From Euryodendron excelsum (lineage: Eukaryota > Streptophyta > Magnoliopsida > Ericales > Pentaphylacaceae): a stretch of DNA of 64,000 nucleotides. The position numbers were made by a program, and so were the translations under genes. The notes beneath the pieces were generated by a model. It did no database searches, had not been told where the DNA came from, and saw nothing but the letters and a program-made list of their open reading frames with translations. Below are positions 51,635-63,726 of the stretch, piece after piece. The stretch covers positions 1,312,501 through 1,376,500 of the forward strand of contig CM065382.1 in assembly GCA_033060915.1 (NCBI GenBank), in the 5' to 3' direction. Within the stretch, counting starts at the first letter, position 1. Every line of letters starts with the position of its first letter.

Positions 51635-53817
51635 CTATCGGCAAGCCGGAGGGTTCTGTTTACCCCTGATGGCTGGTCTTGCAAAGCTGCATGAAGACGA
51701 AATAGGGAACGGTTTCCGACTTAAGGGACTAAGGGTGATATCAATGTCGGCCAATTCGATGCCTTGACAAGGGACTGTACTACTGCAATTCAGAGTCACT
51801 GCAACATTTGAAACCGAGGTACCCCTTATGTTCCTGAAGTGAACATTGCTGATCTTCACATTGGACGCCTGCCGTCAATTTAAGAGTAAGCACAGATTTA
51901 GTGACAAGGTTTAATGTAATTTGGCTACCAACCAAAAAAAAAAAAGAGTTTGTCTCTATTCTCTTGGAAAATGCTTTCTGTATCATGATGTGTAGAGCTA
52001 AGATATATTACCCCTGACTTTCTGTTGGACTTGTAATTCTGATCGATGATGATGGGATTTTTAACGTTATTCATAATTATATCTTCAAAAGTGATGTCGG
52101 AAGCTTCGATTTGAGGTGAATTGTGGAAGGTTTTGATCCTCACACCATTCTGTGTTCCTGACAATGTCGAGCGGGACACATGCACCCCCCTCACACTGGC
52201 TTCTCTAGGCTTTCCCAAGCTGCCAATGCTGTCGAAAGACCAAATAAAAGAAATGAATTTTAGAAAATTAAATATAAGAGCAGAAGGATCGAATTCATGA
52301 AGATTATCTTGTTTCAGGATTTACCTGATGCCATGTCCTGGACCACAGGTGATACCATACACATTGATATTGGTGGAACCTTCACCGATGGAAATGCAGT
52401 CGTCACCGGTTCCAATGAAAGAGTCGGACACGCGAATTTGATCGGAACGGCTAATATGGATGCCGTCTGTCCTTGGGCTCTCGTCGGGTGCAGTGATGTG
52501 GAGGTTTTCGGCTACAAAGTTGTTGCAGCTAGTGATTGTCATGTGAAATCCTTTACTATTCACCATCTTGATATCCCTCACGGCCCCAGTCCTTACCTTC
52601 TGGAATTTAACCGACTGCACCAAAATGCAACAAAACCATATTCTCAGTTTCTTCCATTCTACAATAGAGTTGATCATTGTTGAAATTTAGAAGTTGGAAC
52701 TTACGATTGGGAGAGGAAAGGCGCAGTCCTCACTCGTACGGCAATCGCTATGCTTCCACGCGAAGGGGCCTTGGCCATCGAAAGTTCCTCCACCAAAGAC
52801 AGTCAAAGCATCCACGTCCTGGAACAAGAACCAATCTCTTCCAGTGAATTCAGTAATATCGGCGAGCGCCAGTATAGTTCCTTGAACTTCGACAGTAATG
52901 GGATTTGATGTACATGGCCCTTGGAAGGTGACCTCCCCTGACAAAAATCTCCCCTGGGGAACAAGGACCTTTGATGGCCCTAGTGAGCGGCAAGCTGCGT
53001 TCCATGTATTTATAAACGCCTACATGCATGCACATTATACCAGGCCGTTTAAGTAGTGAATTTATGGACGATTGAAACATGGAAAAGGCTAAGATTACAT
53101 AGCTTTTATACAAGAACTCATACAAAATAATGTGGAGAAAATTTCACTCTTGTAGAAGTTTTGTACAGAAAACTCCATCAAAATGACATGGTAATGATAT
53201 TTTTAAAATTTTCGGAGCAAAAAATTGGATGTTTTATGTGAAGTGAAAAGATGACAAACAAGTAAATTATTATGTTGAAAAATTATATTTGTATAGCATT
53301 ACTCTTTTGCCTTTTTTTTAATATCCAATGAATGAATATAAGAAAACGTTATTATTACAGAAAATTTGTACAAATATTTTTTATGAGTATTTTGCTTTAA
53401 TGTAAAAGGCTCTCATTTTACCGAATCAATTTATACAAAAATTTTATGTAAATTTTCTAATTATATAGCATTATTTAAATTATCCTGCAAAGTTTTGTAC
53501 ATAAATTTTCTTTGTGTGGAAGTATCCTCACATTTATGCCGCAAAACTAATCATATAAGGCTAAAAATGACTATGTTCAAACGTACCATTGCATTATTAG
53601 TTCGGCCATCTGGCGTGGCACCATACTTGGTAATATCAAAAACCCCTGGGAAGCCAGGGATAGGAACGCTGGGAGGACCGCGTATAGGACGACGGACGGT
53701 ACGGCGGCTGGGACGGCGGGTAGGACGGCGGCCGCGGGCACCTTCAGCCCCACTTGAAAGCAAAGCTAAACCCAAGAAAAGAACAAATGCGACCTCAATG
53801 CTTCTTGAAAGGGCCAT
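51635..53817 (-). CDS. Polygalacturonase-like glycoside hydrolase family 28, copy 1
   Basis: Secreted pectin-degrading enzyme, about 428 residues in five exons: 53817-53587, 53019-52705, 52614-52325, 52228-52012, 51868-51635. Signal peptide (MALSRSIEVAFVLFLGLALL), then GVFDITKYGATPDG, the standard family onset. Four GH28 motifs: SPRTDGIHIS, GTGDDCISIG, CGPGHGISIGSLG and RIKT. The Asp residues, His and RIK are intact, but the usual Asn before TDG is Arg. Between signal peptide and domain lies an Arg/Pro-rich insert (RRPTRRPSRRTVRRPIRG) absent from copy 2. Closest type: plant exo- or pollen-style polygalacturonases; exo versus endo is not certain. Confidence 0.93.
53139..53300. mobile_element. 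AT-rich MITE in intron 1 of polygalacturonase copy 1
   Basis: Ends TTTGTATAGCATT, has the internal word CATGGTAATGATATTTTTAA and belongs to the recurring AT-rich family. The matching position in copy 2 (58823-59021) holds the homologous element. Confidence 0.6.
53345..53472. mobile_element. Second AT-rich MITE in intron 1 of polygalacturonase copy 1
   Basis: Begins AACGTTATTATTACAGAAAA, ends TATATAGCATT and includes AAAAGGCTCTCATTTTACC. Its counterpart in copy 2 is at 59089-59240. Confidence 0.6.
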
Positions 53818-56800
53818 TGCGGAGATGAAATATGGATTACTGTTTTCTGATGTAAAAAAAAGGGATTGAAAGCCTGAGGCTTGTGAATTGATCCGGCCGC
53901 ACGCATGGTTTTTATAGCATTTCTTGGTTACGCATTGTAATCTATGTATGGTAACGCCAGTTGTAACTCTTTATTTTGTTTTTATTTTCCCTTCGATTCT
54001 CTATGTTTAGGTGATACATTCACAGTCTGTCTGTTCAATTCAATAACTCTTCTCTATCTATAGAAGAACCAGCAAAGAAGAGAATGAAATAGTATGTATA
54101 TTCTTTATAACCTCCTCAATTCAATCAATCTATGTTCAGATCCCTGCTGCGACTAACTTCCAGCTAACCTATTGCCATTTCAAGCTGAAATGGGTATTTT
54201 TAGTTCTAATTACTACCGATCGTGGTCCAAGTATAAAAAGTTTTGCGAATCAGGTGAACGTTGGATTATTTTGTATTAATATCTCACACCCACAAGGATA
54301 AACTGATAAAATAATTTAACTAAGGGTCTTTTGTGTGTTTTATTGATAAATAATCAAAAGGACAAAACTTGCATCTAATTTTTTTAATAAATATAATTTT
54401 CTTATTTTAAAAATAAAGTTATAAATATAAATATTATAATATAAACATATATAAATACTTGTAGATATATACATTTCAGTTCAATTGGTGTAAGGCTCAA
54501 ACAAAATTTCAAAAACCCTCAAATTAGGAGTGGGTTTGGGTATAGCTTATTTACTAGTTTATAATTTATACTTATAGTTTTTCTAAATTGTGTTTAAGTG
54601 AGTAACTTAAAAAAGTTACTTATACTAATTACATTTTTTTTAAAAAATCATTTTCAAAGATGATTTTTTAAAAATAACTTATAACTTATAGTTTATAAAT
54701 TAACAGACCAAGCACCCCTAATATAATCCAATTTGAAGAGGTTTTCAAGTTTGTACCTTGCCCCGCAACGGGCGAGTTTGAACGGACTTAAAAGACCCAA
54801 CTCTTGCAATTAGTTATCCCTTTATATCTCTAATAATTAGCAGAAAAAAAAAAAAGAAAAGAAAAACCCATGGTCACCTTCTCTCGCTTTCTATAAATTT
54901 GCAATCTCTATCGCTCCCTCATGTTCATGTGCACAACGCAACCCTCGCAACAAAAAATTTCTTTGTCAAATAACTATATGACAGTTTGTGTGGAACTTGA
55001 GGGAGGGGAAAAATTTTTCTTCCATTGTTTGATTATACCTATGAGAAAAAGAGGAGAGAAAAATAACAAACACACTTTTTTTCTCTCTATTTTTCCTTCA
55101 CTGTTTCGACAAAATCAAACAGGGCACTTCGCTAACCCAAGTTCCAAACAGACTTTTAATTACCAGAACGTTCTCTTTCTTTCAATTGATCACCGAGTGT
55201 TCTATCAATGACAACGGCTAAATTGGCGTGAATTCCAGCGTGAATGAGAGGGTCGAACTCGTCTCTCTACTCTCCAGCTTTTCTTTTCTGATATACACTT
55301 GTGTTGTGTCGATATATATGTGGATATATTTTCGAATAACTATAAAAAAATACGCAATATCATTAAATTTTCATGAAGTCTAAAACGTGCACATTGACTT
55401 CTAAAATTAATAATTTATATTAATCACAAAAATAATAAAAAATTATTATGTGACTGATACATATTTACAAAAAATTATCTTTATATTGAAATTGAATTTT
55501 TTATTATAATAATTGTCTAATTATTAAAATGCCCCTTCAAACAGCACGTAAATATGAGAGCAATTCAAGAGGTATTTTGGTCATTAAATAATTATTATAA
55601 AAATTAAAGACTACTTTAGGTATAAAATTATATTTTTGTGAATATGTGCATGTCACATGACAATTTTCCATTCACTCTCCTAACATATTATTAATATATT
55701 CCTAACAACATGTGTTAATTGGTACATATTAATAGTTCAAAAAAAAGTACAATAATTAAACTTAGATATACGGCATTCTTCAGTATTTATGCAAATAATA
55801 TTTTGTTATGTGTTATTTATTACATTTAAAGTCTCTTCATTGATTATAAATTCATATTGCTAATGTAATAAAATACTTCATGTTCCAATTTAATAGAGAT
55901 GAGTACTGAACAGTTGATACTACTTGACCACTATAATTTTTTTTCCCAATAGTTCAAAGAGTGTGTCATTACAATTTGAAGAAATTAATAATACTGAGTT
56001 ATAATTTAAAAAATACTTCTATAATTACCCCTTCGATTATTCACATAAAAGCCGCACATTCTTACTGTTCTGATTGTTGTTCGATTATTCAGGAAAACGA
56101 AAAGAAGAGAAATATTTTCTTCTTCTATTCGTTTTGATTTCCTGGTAAAGAAACGACCGTCTTCGGCTTGCTTGTTTAATAAAAGTTGGGGTTTTGTACT
56201 CGTTCAAGGTGTACGTGGCTTAGGGAAAGGAGATGCTCAGTGGAGACAATTTGAGAAAATGAAAACTTTACAAGAGACTTTTTTACACTTTTTAATTTGT
56301 TAGTAAAAATTTTTTGGTTAAATTTCTTTTTCACTTGAAGTTAGTGTGTTGACACAGCGCACATTCTTTTTCTAACTGTTATTTTTATATGAACCATAAT
56401 AATTTTTTTTTAAAATGTATAAACTATATAAGACCTTAACTATAGCATATGATATTTTAAAAAAGTCAAGCCTTCAAAAATATTTTGTACATTTTAACTT
56501 TTTAATTAGAGTATTTTTATTTTGAAGTTAACTTGTATGTTCAATTTTGGGCCTTCTTTTTATAGCTCATTTTTTTCTCATTAATTTGGATTTTTTTTTC
56601 ATTTGTACAACCTATTAGGCCTTAGCATGTAATGTTTTAAAAAAATTTGGGGCCTTCACAAAAAAATTTATTTGTACAGTTTTTCTATTTATTTATGGTT
56701 TAACTGGTGTTTTTTTTCCCTCTAAAGTCTACTAGGTATTGCAGTTAATTTGGAGTCTTCTTTTATTTTTATTTTTATGAGTCCTTTGTTTTTTTCTCCC

Positions 56801-57410
56801 CTAGACTTGAGCAATTTTATTTTTGAAAATTTTAAAATTATATAAGGCCTATACAATGGCATGTAAAGTTTTAAAATTTTAAGGCCTTAAGAAAGGAAGT
56901 GGCCTAGGGTGGCTGGTTGACTCAGTAGCCATGGGGAATCGGGGATGCTGCAACCCCATTACTTGATCGACGAGCTCGACAACATCAACGGCGATGGCAA
57001 AGCGAATCCAACTCTCAGCGATGGTTAGGGAAGTCCTAAAGTCCGCCCAGGTGAGCCCATGTAGCTTAGCTGGGGCACTTCCTTAATTTTGACTGGACTT
57101 CATGGCATTATTGGAGCATCCTTATAGTCATGGCGAACCAAAATTTGAAGGTTCATAAAAACAATTTTTTTTACCCGTCTGAATCGTTAGTGTAGATTTT
57201 GTAGGGCAACTGCCACCGCCATAAAGAAGCTTATAAACGGTTATTCAAAAGCAAATAGCACTTGATTCCAGTCCATAACACTTAAAAGGACACAAATGGC
57301 ACTTCTTCAAAGGCAAACTCCTAGTAGCCGGAAACAAATAAAAGAACAGTACATATTCCATTGAAGGAATAGTACAGATGGTACATCTTTTTTCATTGAA
57401 TGAGAAAAAT
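53818..57410. other. Spacer between the polygalacturonase copies
   Basis: AT-rich spacer with no recognisable gene. It includes the copy 1 promoter (53818-54100, similar to 59540-59830) and a palindromic MITE (54523-54722). At about 56430, 56607 and 56832 there are three degenerate segments with the pattern AGGCCTTAGCATGTAATGTTTTAAAA. From 57040 onward the sequence matches the 3' flank of copy 1. Confidence 0.5.
54523..54722. mobile_element. Palindromic MITE
   Basis: Left ATTAGGAGTGGGTTTGGGT and right ACCAAGCACCCCTAAT are inverted. The middle is a long AT-rich palindrome (AACTTATAACTTATAGTTTATAAAT opposite TAGTTTATAATTTATACTTAT, shown in part). Similar AACTTATAAGTTATAAG sequence appears at 63827-63850. 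Confidence 0.6.
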
Positions 57411-59538
57411 CTATACGCAAGCCGGAGGGTTCTGTTTCCCCCTGAAGGCTGGTCTAGCAAAGCTGCATGAAGACGAAATAGGGAACGGCTTCCGACTGAG
57501 GGGACTAAGGGTGATATCAATGTCGGCCAATTCGATGCCTTGACAAGGGACTGCACTACTGCAATTTAGAGTCACTGCAACATTTGAAACCGAGGTACCC
57601 CTTATGTTCCTGAAGTGAACATCGCTGATTTTCACCTGGGATTCCTGCCATCAAATTAATAGTAAGAACAGAGTTAGTGACACCAAAATTCTATATTTTC
57701 TTGGAAAATGTTATGTAGAGTTAAGATATATTACCCCTGACTTTCTCTTAGACTTGTAATGCTGATCGATGATGATGGGATTTTTAACATTATTCATAAT
57801 TATGTCATCAAAAGTGATGTCGGCAGCTTCTATTGGAGGAGAATTGTGGAAGGTTTTGATCCTCAAACCATTCTGTGTTCCTGACAATGTCGAGCGGGAC
57901 ACATGCACCCCTCTCACACTGGCTTCCCTAGGCTTTCCCAGGCTGCCAATGCTGTCGAAAGACCAAATGAAACAAAAGAATTTAAAAAAAAAAAATAAAT
58001 GTAAGAGCTAGCAGAGGAGCTCCAGACTTGGAATATTGAATTCATGAAGATTATCTTGTTTTAGGATTTTACCTGATGCCATGTCCTGGGCCACAGGTAA
58101 TACCATATACATTGATATTGGTGGAACCTTCACCGATGGAAATGCAGTCGTCACCGGTTCCAATGAAAGAGTCGGACACGCGAATTTGATCGGAACGGCT
58201 AATATGGACGCCGTCGGTCCTTGGGCTCTCGTCGGGTGCAGTGATGTGGAGGTTTTCGGCTACAAAGTTGTTGCAGCTAGTGATTGTCATGTGGAAGCCT
58301 TTACTATTCACCAAATTGATATCCCTTACGGCCCCAGTCCTTATCTTCTGGAATTTAACTGACTGCACCAAATTCATTAGTCGTCATGACGACAACAAAA
58401 CCAACAGTTATCGTAGGTGAAATTTAGAAGTTGGAACTTACGACTGGGAGAGGAAAGGCGCAGTCCTCACTCGTAGTGCAATCGCTATACTTCCATGCGA
58501 CGGCGCCTTGGCCGTCAAAAGTTCCTCCACCAAAGACAGTCAAAGCATCCACATCCTGGAACAAGAACCAATCTCTTCCACTGAATTCAGTAATATCAGT
58601 TTCCGCCAGTATGGTTCCCTGAATTTCGACAGTAATGGGATTTGATGTACATGGCCCTTGGAAGGTGACCTCCCCTGAGAAAAATCTCCCTTGGGGAATA
58701 AGAACCTTTGATGGCCCTAACGAGTGACAAGCTGCGTTAAATGTATCTGTAAACGCCTGCATGCATGCACAAGATGCCAGGCCGTTTAGATGGTGAATTT
58801 ATGGACGATTGAAACATGGAAAATGCTAAGATTACATAGTTTTTATACCTAAAACCGTACAATTTTTTTTTAATACAGAAAACTCACCCAGAATAATATG
58901 ATAATTGTACTTTTAAAATTACGAGCAAAATAGCAAGCATTTTGTTTGAAATGAAAAGATCTCAAACAACCCGACCATCCTGTATAAAAATTATCTATAA
59001 AAGTTATGTTTGTAAAACATTACTCTTTTGCAAGAATGAATCCTAGTAATGGCTTTTTGGTTTAATTCCAATGAACAAAATATAAGAAGATGCTATTTTT
59101 TCAGAAAAGTTTTATAGAAAATTGCATTTGTGACAATGATAGTTCTATAATCAGGAGTATTTATAATGGATAAAATGCTCTCATTCAACCATATCATTTT
59201 ATATAAAAATTATGTATAAATTTTTTTATTGTGTAGAGTCACCTCACATTATTCTGCAAAAAATGTTTTGTATATAAATTGATTTGTATAACAATACCCT
59301 CGCATTTACGCCGCAAGACTAATCGCGGAAGGCCATATATGAATTAAGAATGTGTGTTTAAACGTACCATTGCATTATTAGTCTTGCCATCCGGCCTAGC
59401 ACCAAACTTTGTAACATCAAAAACCCCTGGGAAGGCAGGGATAGGACGGGGGGCAGCTTCAGCGCCACTTGAAAGCAAAGCCAAAGCCAAACCCAGGAAA
59501 AGAACAACTCCGACCTCAAAGCTTCTTGAAAGGGCCAT
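57411..59538 (-). CDS. Polygalacturonase-like glycoside hydrolase family 28, copy 2
   Basis: Tandem paralogue of the gene at 51635-53817, about 408 residues. Exons 59538-59368, 58756-58442, 58362-58073, 57951-57735 and 57644-57411; exons 2-5 have exactly the same lengths as in copy 1 (315, 290, 217, 234). Signal peptide MALSRSFEVGVVLFLGLALA, then a short APRPIPAFPG linker, without the Arg-rich insert. Motifs SPRTDGVHIS, GTGDDCISIG, CGPGHGISIGSLG and RIKT are intact apart from the same Asn-to-Arg change before TDG. Signal peptide, introns and both flanks are conserved with copy 1, which shows a recent segmental duplication. Confidence 0.94.
58823..59021. mobile_element. AT-rich MITE in intron 1 of polygalacturonase copy 2
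   Basis: Begins AATGCTAAGATTACATAG and ends TTTGTAAAACATT. It is the positional homologue of the element at 53139-53300, so it was present before the gene duplicated. Confidence 0.6.
59089..59240. mobile_element. Second AT-rich MITE in intron 1 of polygalacturonase copy 2
   Basis: Begins GATGCTATTTTTTCAGAAAA and has AAAATGCTCTCATTCAACCA and ATTTTATATAAAAATTATGT inside. Homologue of 53345-53472. Confidence 0.55.
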
Positions 59539-62500
59539 TGTGGGAATGAAATATGGATTACGGTTTTCTGATAAAAAAGAAGATTGAAAGCCCGAGGCTT
59601 GTGAATTGCTCCGGCCACCCACGTCGTTTTTATAGCCTGTCTTGGTTATGCCATGAAACCTATGTATGGCAATGCCAGTTGTTACACTTATCCTTTTTTT
59701 TTTGTGCCTTTGATTTCTCTATGTTTAGGTGATATATTCAGAGCCTCCTCAATTCCATCAATATATGTATAGAAGAACCAGCAAAGAAGAGAATGGAACA
59801 TAATGTATATTGTTGATAGTGTCTCTATATTTAGTGAAACCTGCCCCAAATTTAGACATAAATCCTACTGTTTTTGATTGACTAGTGCACGAAGGCTATA
59901 GCTAATAGATGACTGCCCAATTTTTAAACCAACAAGACCAATTCCTCTTGCCAGCCAGCAACCGACATGCCGACAGTCATGTGCCACAACTATTCGACCC
60001 AGGACTCCAAATATAGTGAAAATCACATTAATAAAGGCACGTGTAGCCTATTTTTCAGAGCCTATGAATGTGAAAAGGGATTAAGAAATTCATTTATGAA
60101 TAACATTTTTCGCATTAATATCCATCTTACTACTTTTGAAGAATATTTATAAGTTTTAGGGAAATTTTGGTTGCTCCATATATAGCCCAGTAACCTCATC
60201 AAAGATTGGCCATGGTTCATTTTTTATATAATTTTTTTTTGTGCAATATTGGAGCATCAAAACTCTAAGGGAGAAGAGAGTAAGTCGAACCCAAGATCAC
60301 ATGTGTAGTTAGGGCATACACCTTGAGCCCCTCACTTTATTGCTGCATTTGATGGTATAGAATTCATGCATTAGATTGGAAACATTTTAATTCAATTTTT
60401 ACTCTAAGGTTGTCTCTAATTTCAGTCTAAGATGTGGATTTGGCGCGGCTAAACACACTATGTGGAAATACCAAGATGAATGTGAGGACCGTAGGTAGGG
60501 GCCAATTTCTAACCTACCAACCAGTCTGGGGCCGTTGAGACGGAGAAGAACACCATCATCCGCCATGGTCTTGTTCATTTACTTGCAATATAAGGATTCC
60601 ACGTTTCCACCCCTTTTTAATTAGAGCCAGTCTTTCAAATTGAGAACCATTGCCTAATGAACCGAGTAGTGCTAAGCAAAATAAGACTAAAAACTTTTTT
60701 TATAGCACCAAAACCAACATAACCCATTAAAATGGTAAGTGTTGCGAAACTACAAACTTATTATCCAAATTTCTGACATTTTTTTTAGGATAATTAATAC
60801 TTAGGGAGAAAGGACTTGAGAATTAGGTTCAAACGCTTCTTTTTTTTGAGGGGAAGGGGGGGTTTAAAAATAGAATTCATTCACAAAAAGCTATATTTTG
60901 ATTACTCAAAAAATGAAATTCAGTTAGGATTCCAAAATGTACCATTCGTGCTCTCAAATCAAATGTACCATGCATATCTATTATTAATTTTTACAAAATT
61001 TACCAATTCTAGTACTTAACAATTTAAAATTTTAACCACCGCATAACGTAAACATGAAGTAATACTATTTTTACTGTTGATCATTACATTTGGGAGCAAA
61101 AATGATTCATTTGGCTTTCACCAGACTGGCCTGTTGTTCAGCTCTTACAAGGAGAGTAGGCTTACACCAAGTTTAGACTTTAATCTCATTGAAGTGGCCC
61201 CAGCAGTTTCCCACATTTGAAGCTTTAAGAGGGCGTTAGACAAGATTTGTGTAGAAGAATAGTTGAGCCTCAACGGTTGAGGCATTTGCAGTTATAAGGT
61301 TTGATCTCTACAACCCCCTCCCTCTTTTCCCTTACCCCCTAACTAATGGACCAAAAAAATTGACTCTGAATTTGCAACGTGCAAGAAAATGATGTGAGTG
61401 AGTTGTACACGTATTATTTTAAATCAAAAAGAACTCACTAAAATAATTTTTAATTATAAAATTAGAATTAATTATAAACACATCTTTTAAATTATGATTT
61501 AGTATCATTAAGTTCTCATAAACTTTAAAACGTAACACATTGACCTCTTTAACTACCAATTTGTATTATCTTCTGTTAGCAATCTATTAGAAAAATATAT
61601 AAAAAATTATTATATGATTTGTACATGTTCTTAAAAGGATGGTTATATACTTAAAATTAATTTTTTCTTGTTATAATAATTGTTTAATAACTAAAATGTC
61701 ATTTGAAATGACATGTAAATGTTAAGGATGCTCATAGGCCTGAGAGCACGATAGGTCCGTCTAAGTACACCCATAAATTATAGGGCTTGGAAATTTTTTT
61801 AGAGCCAATTAGTTTAATGGACGGACTTGAAAATTATCTTTGAAGCCTGGCCTAGGTCGGTCTGCCTGAAATAGATATAAAAAAAATATTTTTTTATATT
61901 TTAATATTATATATATGTATATGTAATTAAATTTTATATTGTTCGATATTATTTATCGAGAAAAAAATTATATATTACACAAATTTTATGTTAAAGGGGC
62001 GAACTTGGACAAACTTGAAAATGTAATTTTTTTAATTGGACAGGTTTTGAGATTTAATTTTGGACCCGATGAAAAAAATTTTTTGCGTAAGCCTGTCCTG
62101 AGCCCGGCCCGTCCAGTCCAATGTCCACCTCGAGTAAATATAAGAACAATATAAGAGGTATTTTAGTCATTAGACAATTATTACAAAAAAAAATTTAAGT
62201 ATAAAATGAACTTTTGTAAATATGTCTAAGTCACATGATAATTTTTCATCTATTTTACTAACAGATTACTAAAATATTACTAATAGAAGGGTTTGATTGA
62301 TATAAAATAATAGTTTATAGGGTCAATGTATTACGTTTTAGAGTTTAAGGGAGCTTAGTAATATTAAATCATAGTTCATGAAGTATATTTGTAATTGACC
62401 CATAAAATGACTACCGTCACATTATTCTAGTATAAAATTTTGTAAAAAAAAAAAAATTATAGCATTTTCTAATTATGTATAGCATCACTCTTCATAGTCA

Positions 62501-63436
62501 AGCATACATGTAGGCTATAATGATTTCGATAGAGCACAATGTTTTACAATTTATGATACATAATTATTTATTCATGCCAAAGCAGATTGTACAAAGTGAT
62601 ATTGCAGGCAGTAAACGTTGGTGAATACAAAAATCCACAACGCGCAATCTTCTACAAAGCTTTGCTGCAGACTTCCTTGAGTGGAGAATGTTTCTTCTGT
62701 ATAATTCGGACTGGACTCGGCTGCGGAAGTGGAGCCCTTACTGAAATAGTACTTTATTCAAACTCCTATAGGGGAAGAACAAAAGAAATTAAAAGAAAAA
62801 AGTTAGAAGAATTTATAGCAAAAAATGCACATTAAGAATGACATGGTGATCAATTATTTGTATGGATTTCCAAACAAGACTAATGCTATAAAAAATTTAC
62901 AATATTCTCATACAAAATGGCGTGGTTTTTCATTTTAAACCAAAGTACTTATTATTTTGACTCATAATTTTAAAAAAATATATTATATATAATATCATTT
63001 TTAATTACTTTTCTCGATCTTGGATACAAAACTGTGAGACCAGCATTAATAAATTTTTGTGGAACTCATTCACTTATGTCTAAGAGTAAGAAAACAGATT
63101 AAGAAATAAAATTAGTACGACAATTAAACTATCATAACAACATCATTCTAGCAAAGTTTTTTGTATAAAAATTCTGTAAAGATAGAATTTTTTTTTTCAA
63201 ACAAAGGATCATCTAGTGAGTCACATATATTGTATTTCTAAAGCACGGACCTTAGTTATATTTTCTATAAAAATAAGAAGATTTAACCCATAGAAATAGA
63301 AAAAAAATATAGGAGCTTTAAAAATGTCTTGCACGTGGAAATTCCAGAGCCAGAAATTGGTAAATGGAATGTGATATTAAAGAATCGTAAAGTTGAGGTT
63401 GATGAAGATAAATTTGTTGGTAGAAACTAATTTTAC
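59539..63436. other. Spacer with SINE-like and MITE-like remnants
   Basis: No intact gene. Contents seen: copy 2 promoter (to about 59830), a SINE-like element at 60230-60330, a weaker tRNA-like word at about 61260-61320, AT-rich MITE-type segments near 62880-63010 and 63130-63190, and otherwise low-complexity AT-rich sequence. No fourth or fifth polygalacturonase exon was found downstream of the orphan exon at 63437. Confidence 0.45.
60230..60330 (-). mobile_element. tRNA-derived SINE-like element
   Basis: On the minus strand it reads GGCTCAAGGTGTATGCCC (A-box-like), then CTTGGGTTCGACTTACTC (B-box-like), then a short body ending at a T-run on the + strand (60231-60240), i.e. an A-rich tail. 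Family not identified. Confidence 0.5.
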
Positions 63437-63726
63437 CTCACGAGATGTCCTGGGTGACAATTAATGAGGGAGTTGAGATTCTTAGTAACGCCTTCACCGA
63501 CAGCGATGCAGTCAGCACCAGTGGCAATGGAACAGCTTGAGACGAAGATTTCATCAGATCGGGCTATATGGATCCCATCAGTGTTTGGGCTGTCCCAAGG
63601 TGCAGTTATGTGGACGTTTTGGACTCTGAAGTTTTGGCAGCCAGAAATTTTCACGTTCGTTCCTTTGCTATTGACCAAAGTAATTCCTTCAAGAGCGGCA
63701 TTGCTTACTCCGTCAAATACAAGGGA
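63437..63726 (-). pseudogene. Orphan polygalacturonase exon 3 with mutated active site
   Basis: A 290-bp exon, the same length as exon 3 of the two intact genes, with a good acceptor (TGATGCAG before 63726) and donor (GTAAAA after 63437). It encodes SLVFDGVSNAALEGITLVNS through SPNTDGIHIAR. The NTD motif is canonical, but GDDC has become GADC and CGPGHGI has become CHPGHLV, so two of four catalytic motifs are damaged. No exon 4 or 5 follows in the next 3.5 kb of minus-strand sequence. Exons 1-2, if present, lie beyond the window. Most likely a truncated pseudogene of an older paralogue. Confidence 0.8.

Noticed and set aside
54921..55211. 96-codon frame in the polygalacturonase spacer
   Set aside because: Low-complexity, Phe/Ser-rich, surrounded by AT-rich non-coding DNA; no support.
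56930..57060. Possible coding remnant (AMAKRIQLSAMVREVLKSAQ)
   Set aside because: A short frame at the edge of the duplicated flank with no recognisable domain; insufficient.
61255..61325. Possible tRNA gene or SINE head (GTTGAGCCTCAACGGTTGAGG ... GGTTTGATCTC)
   Set aside because: No cloverleaf could be paired by eye and no body or tail is visible; too weak to call.
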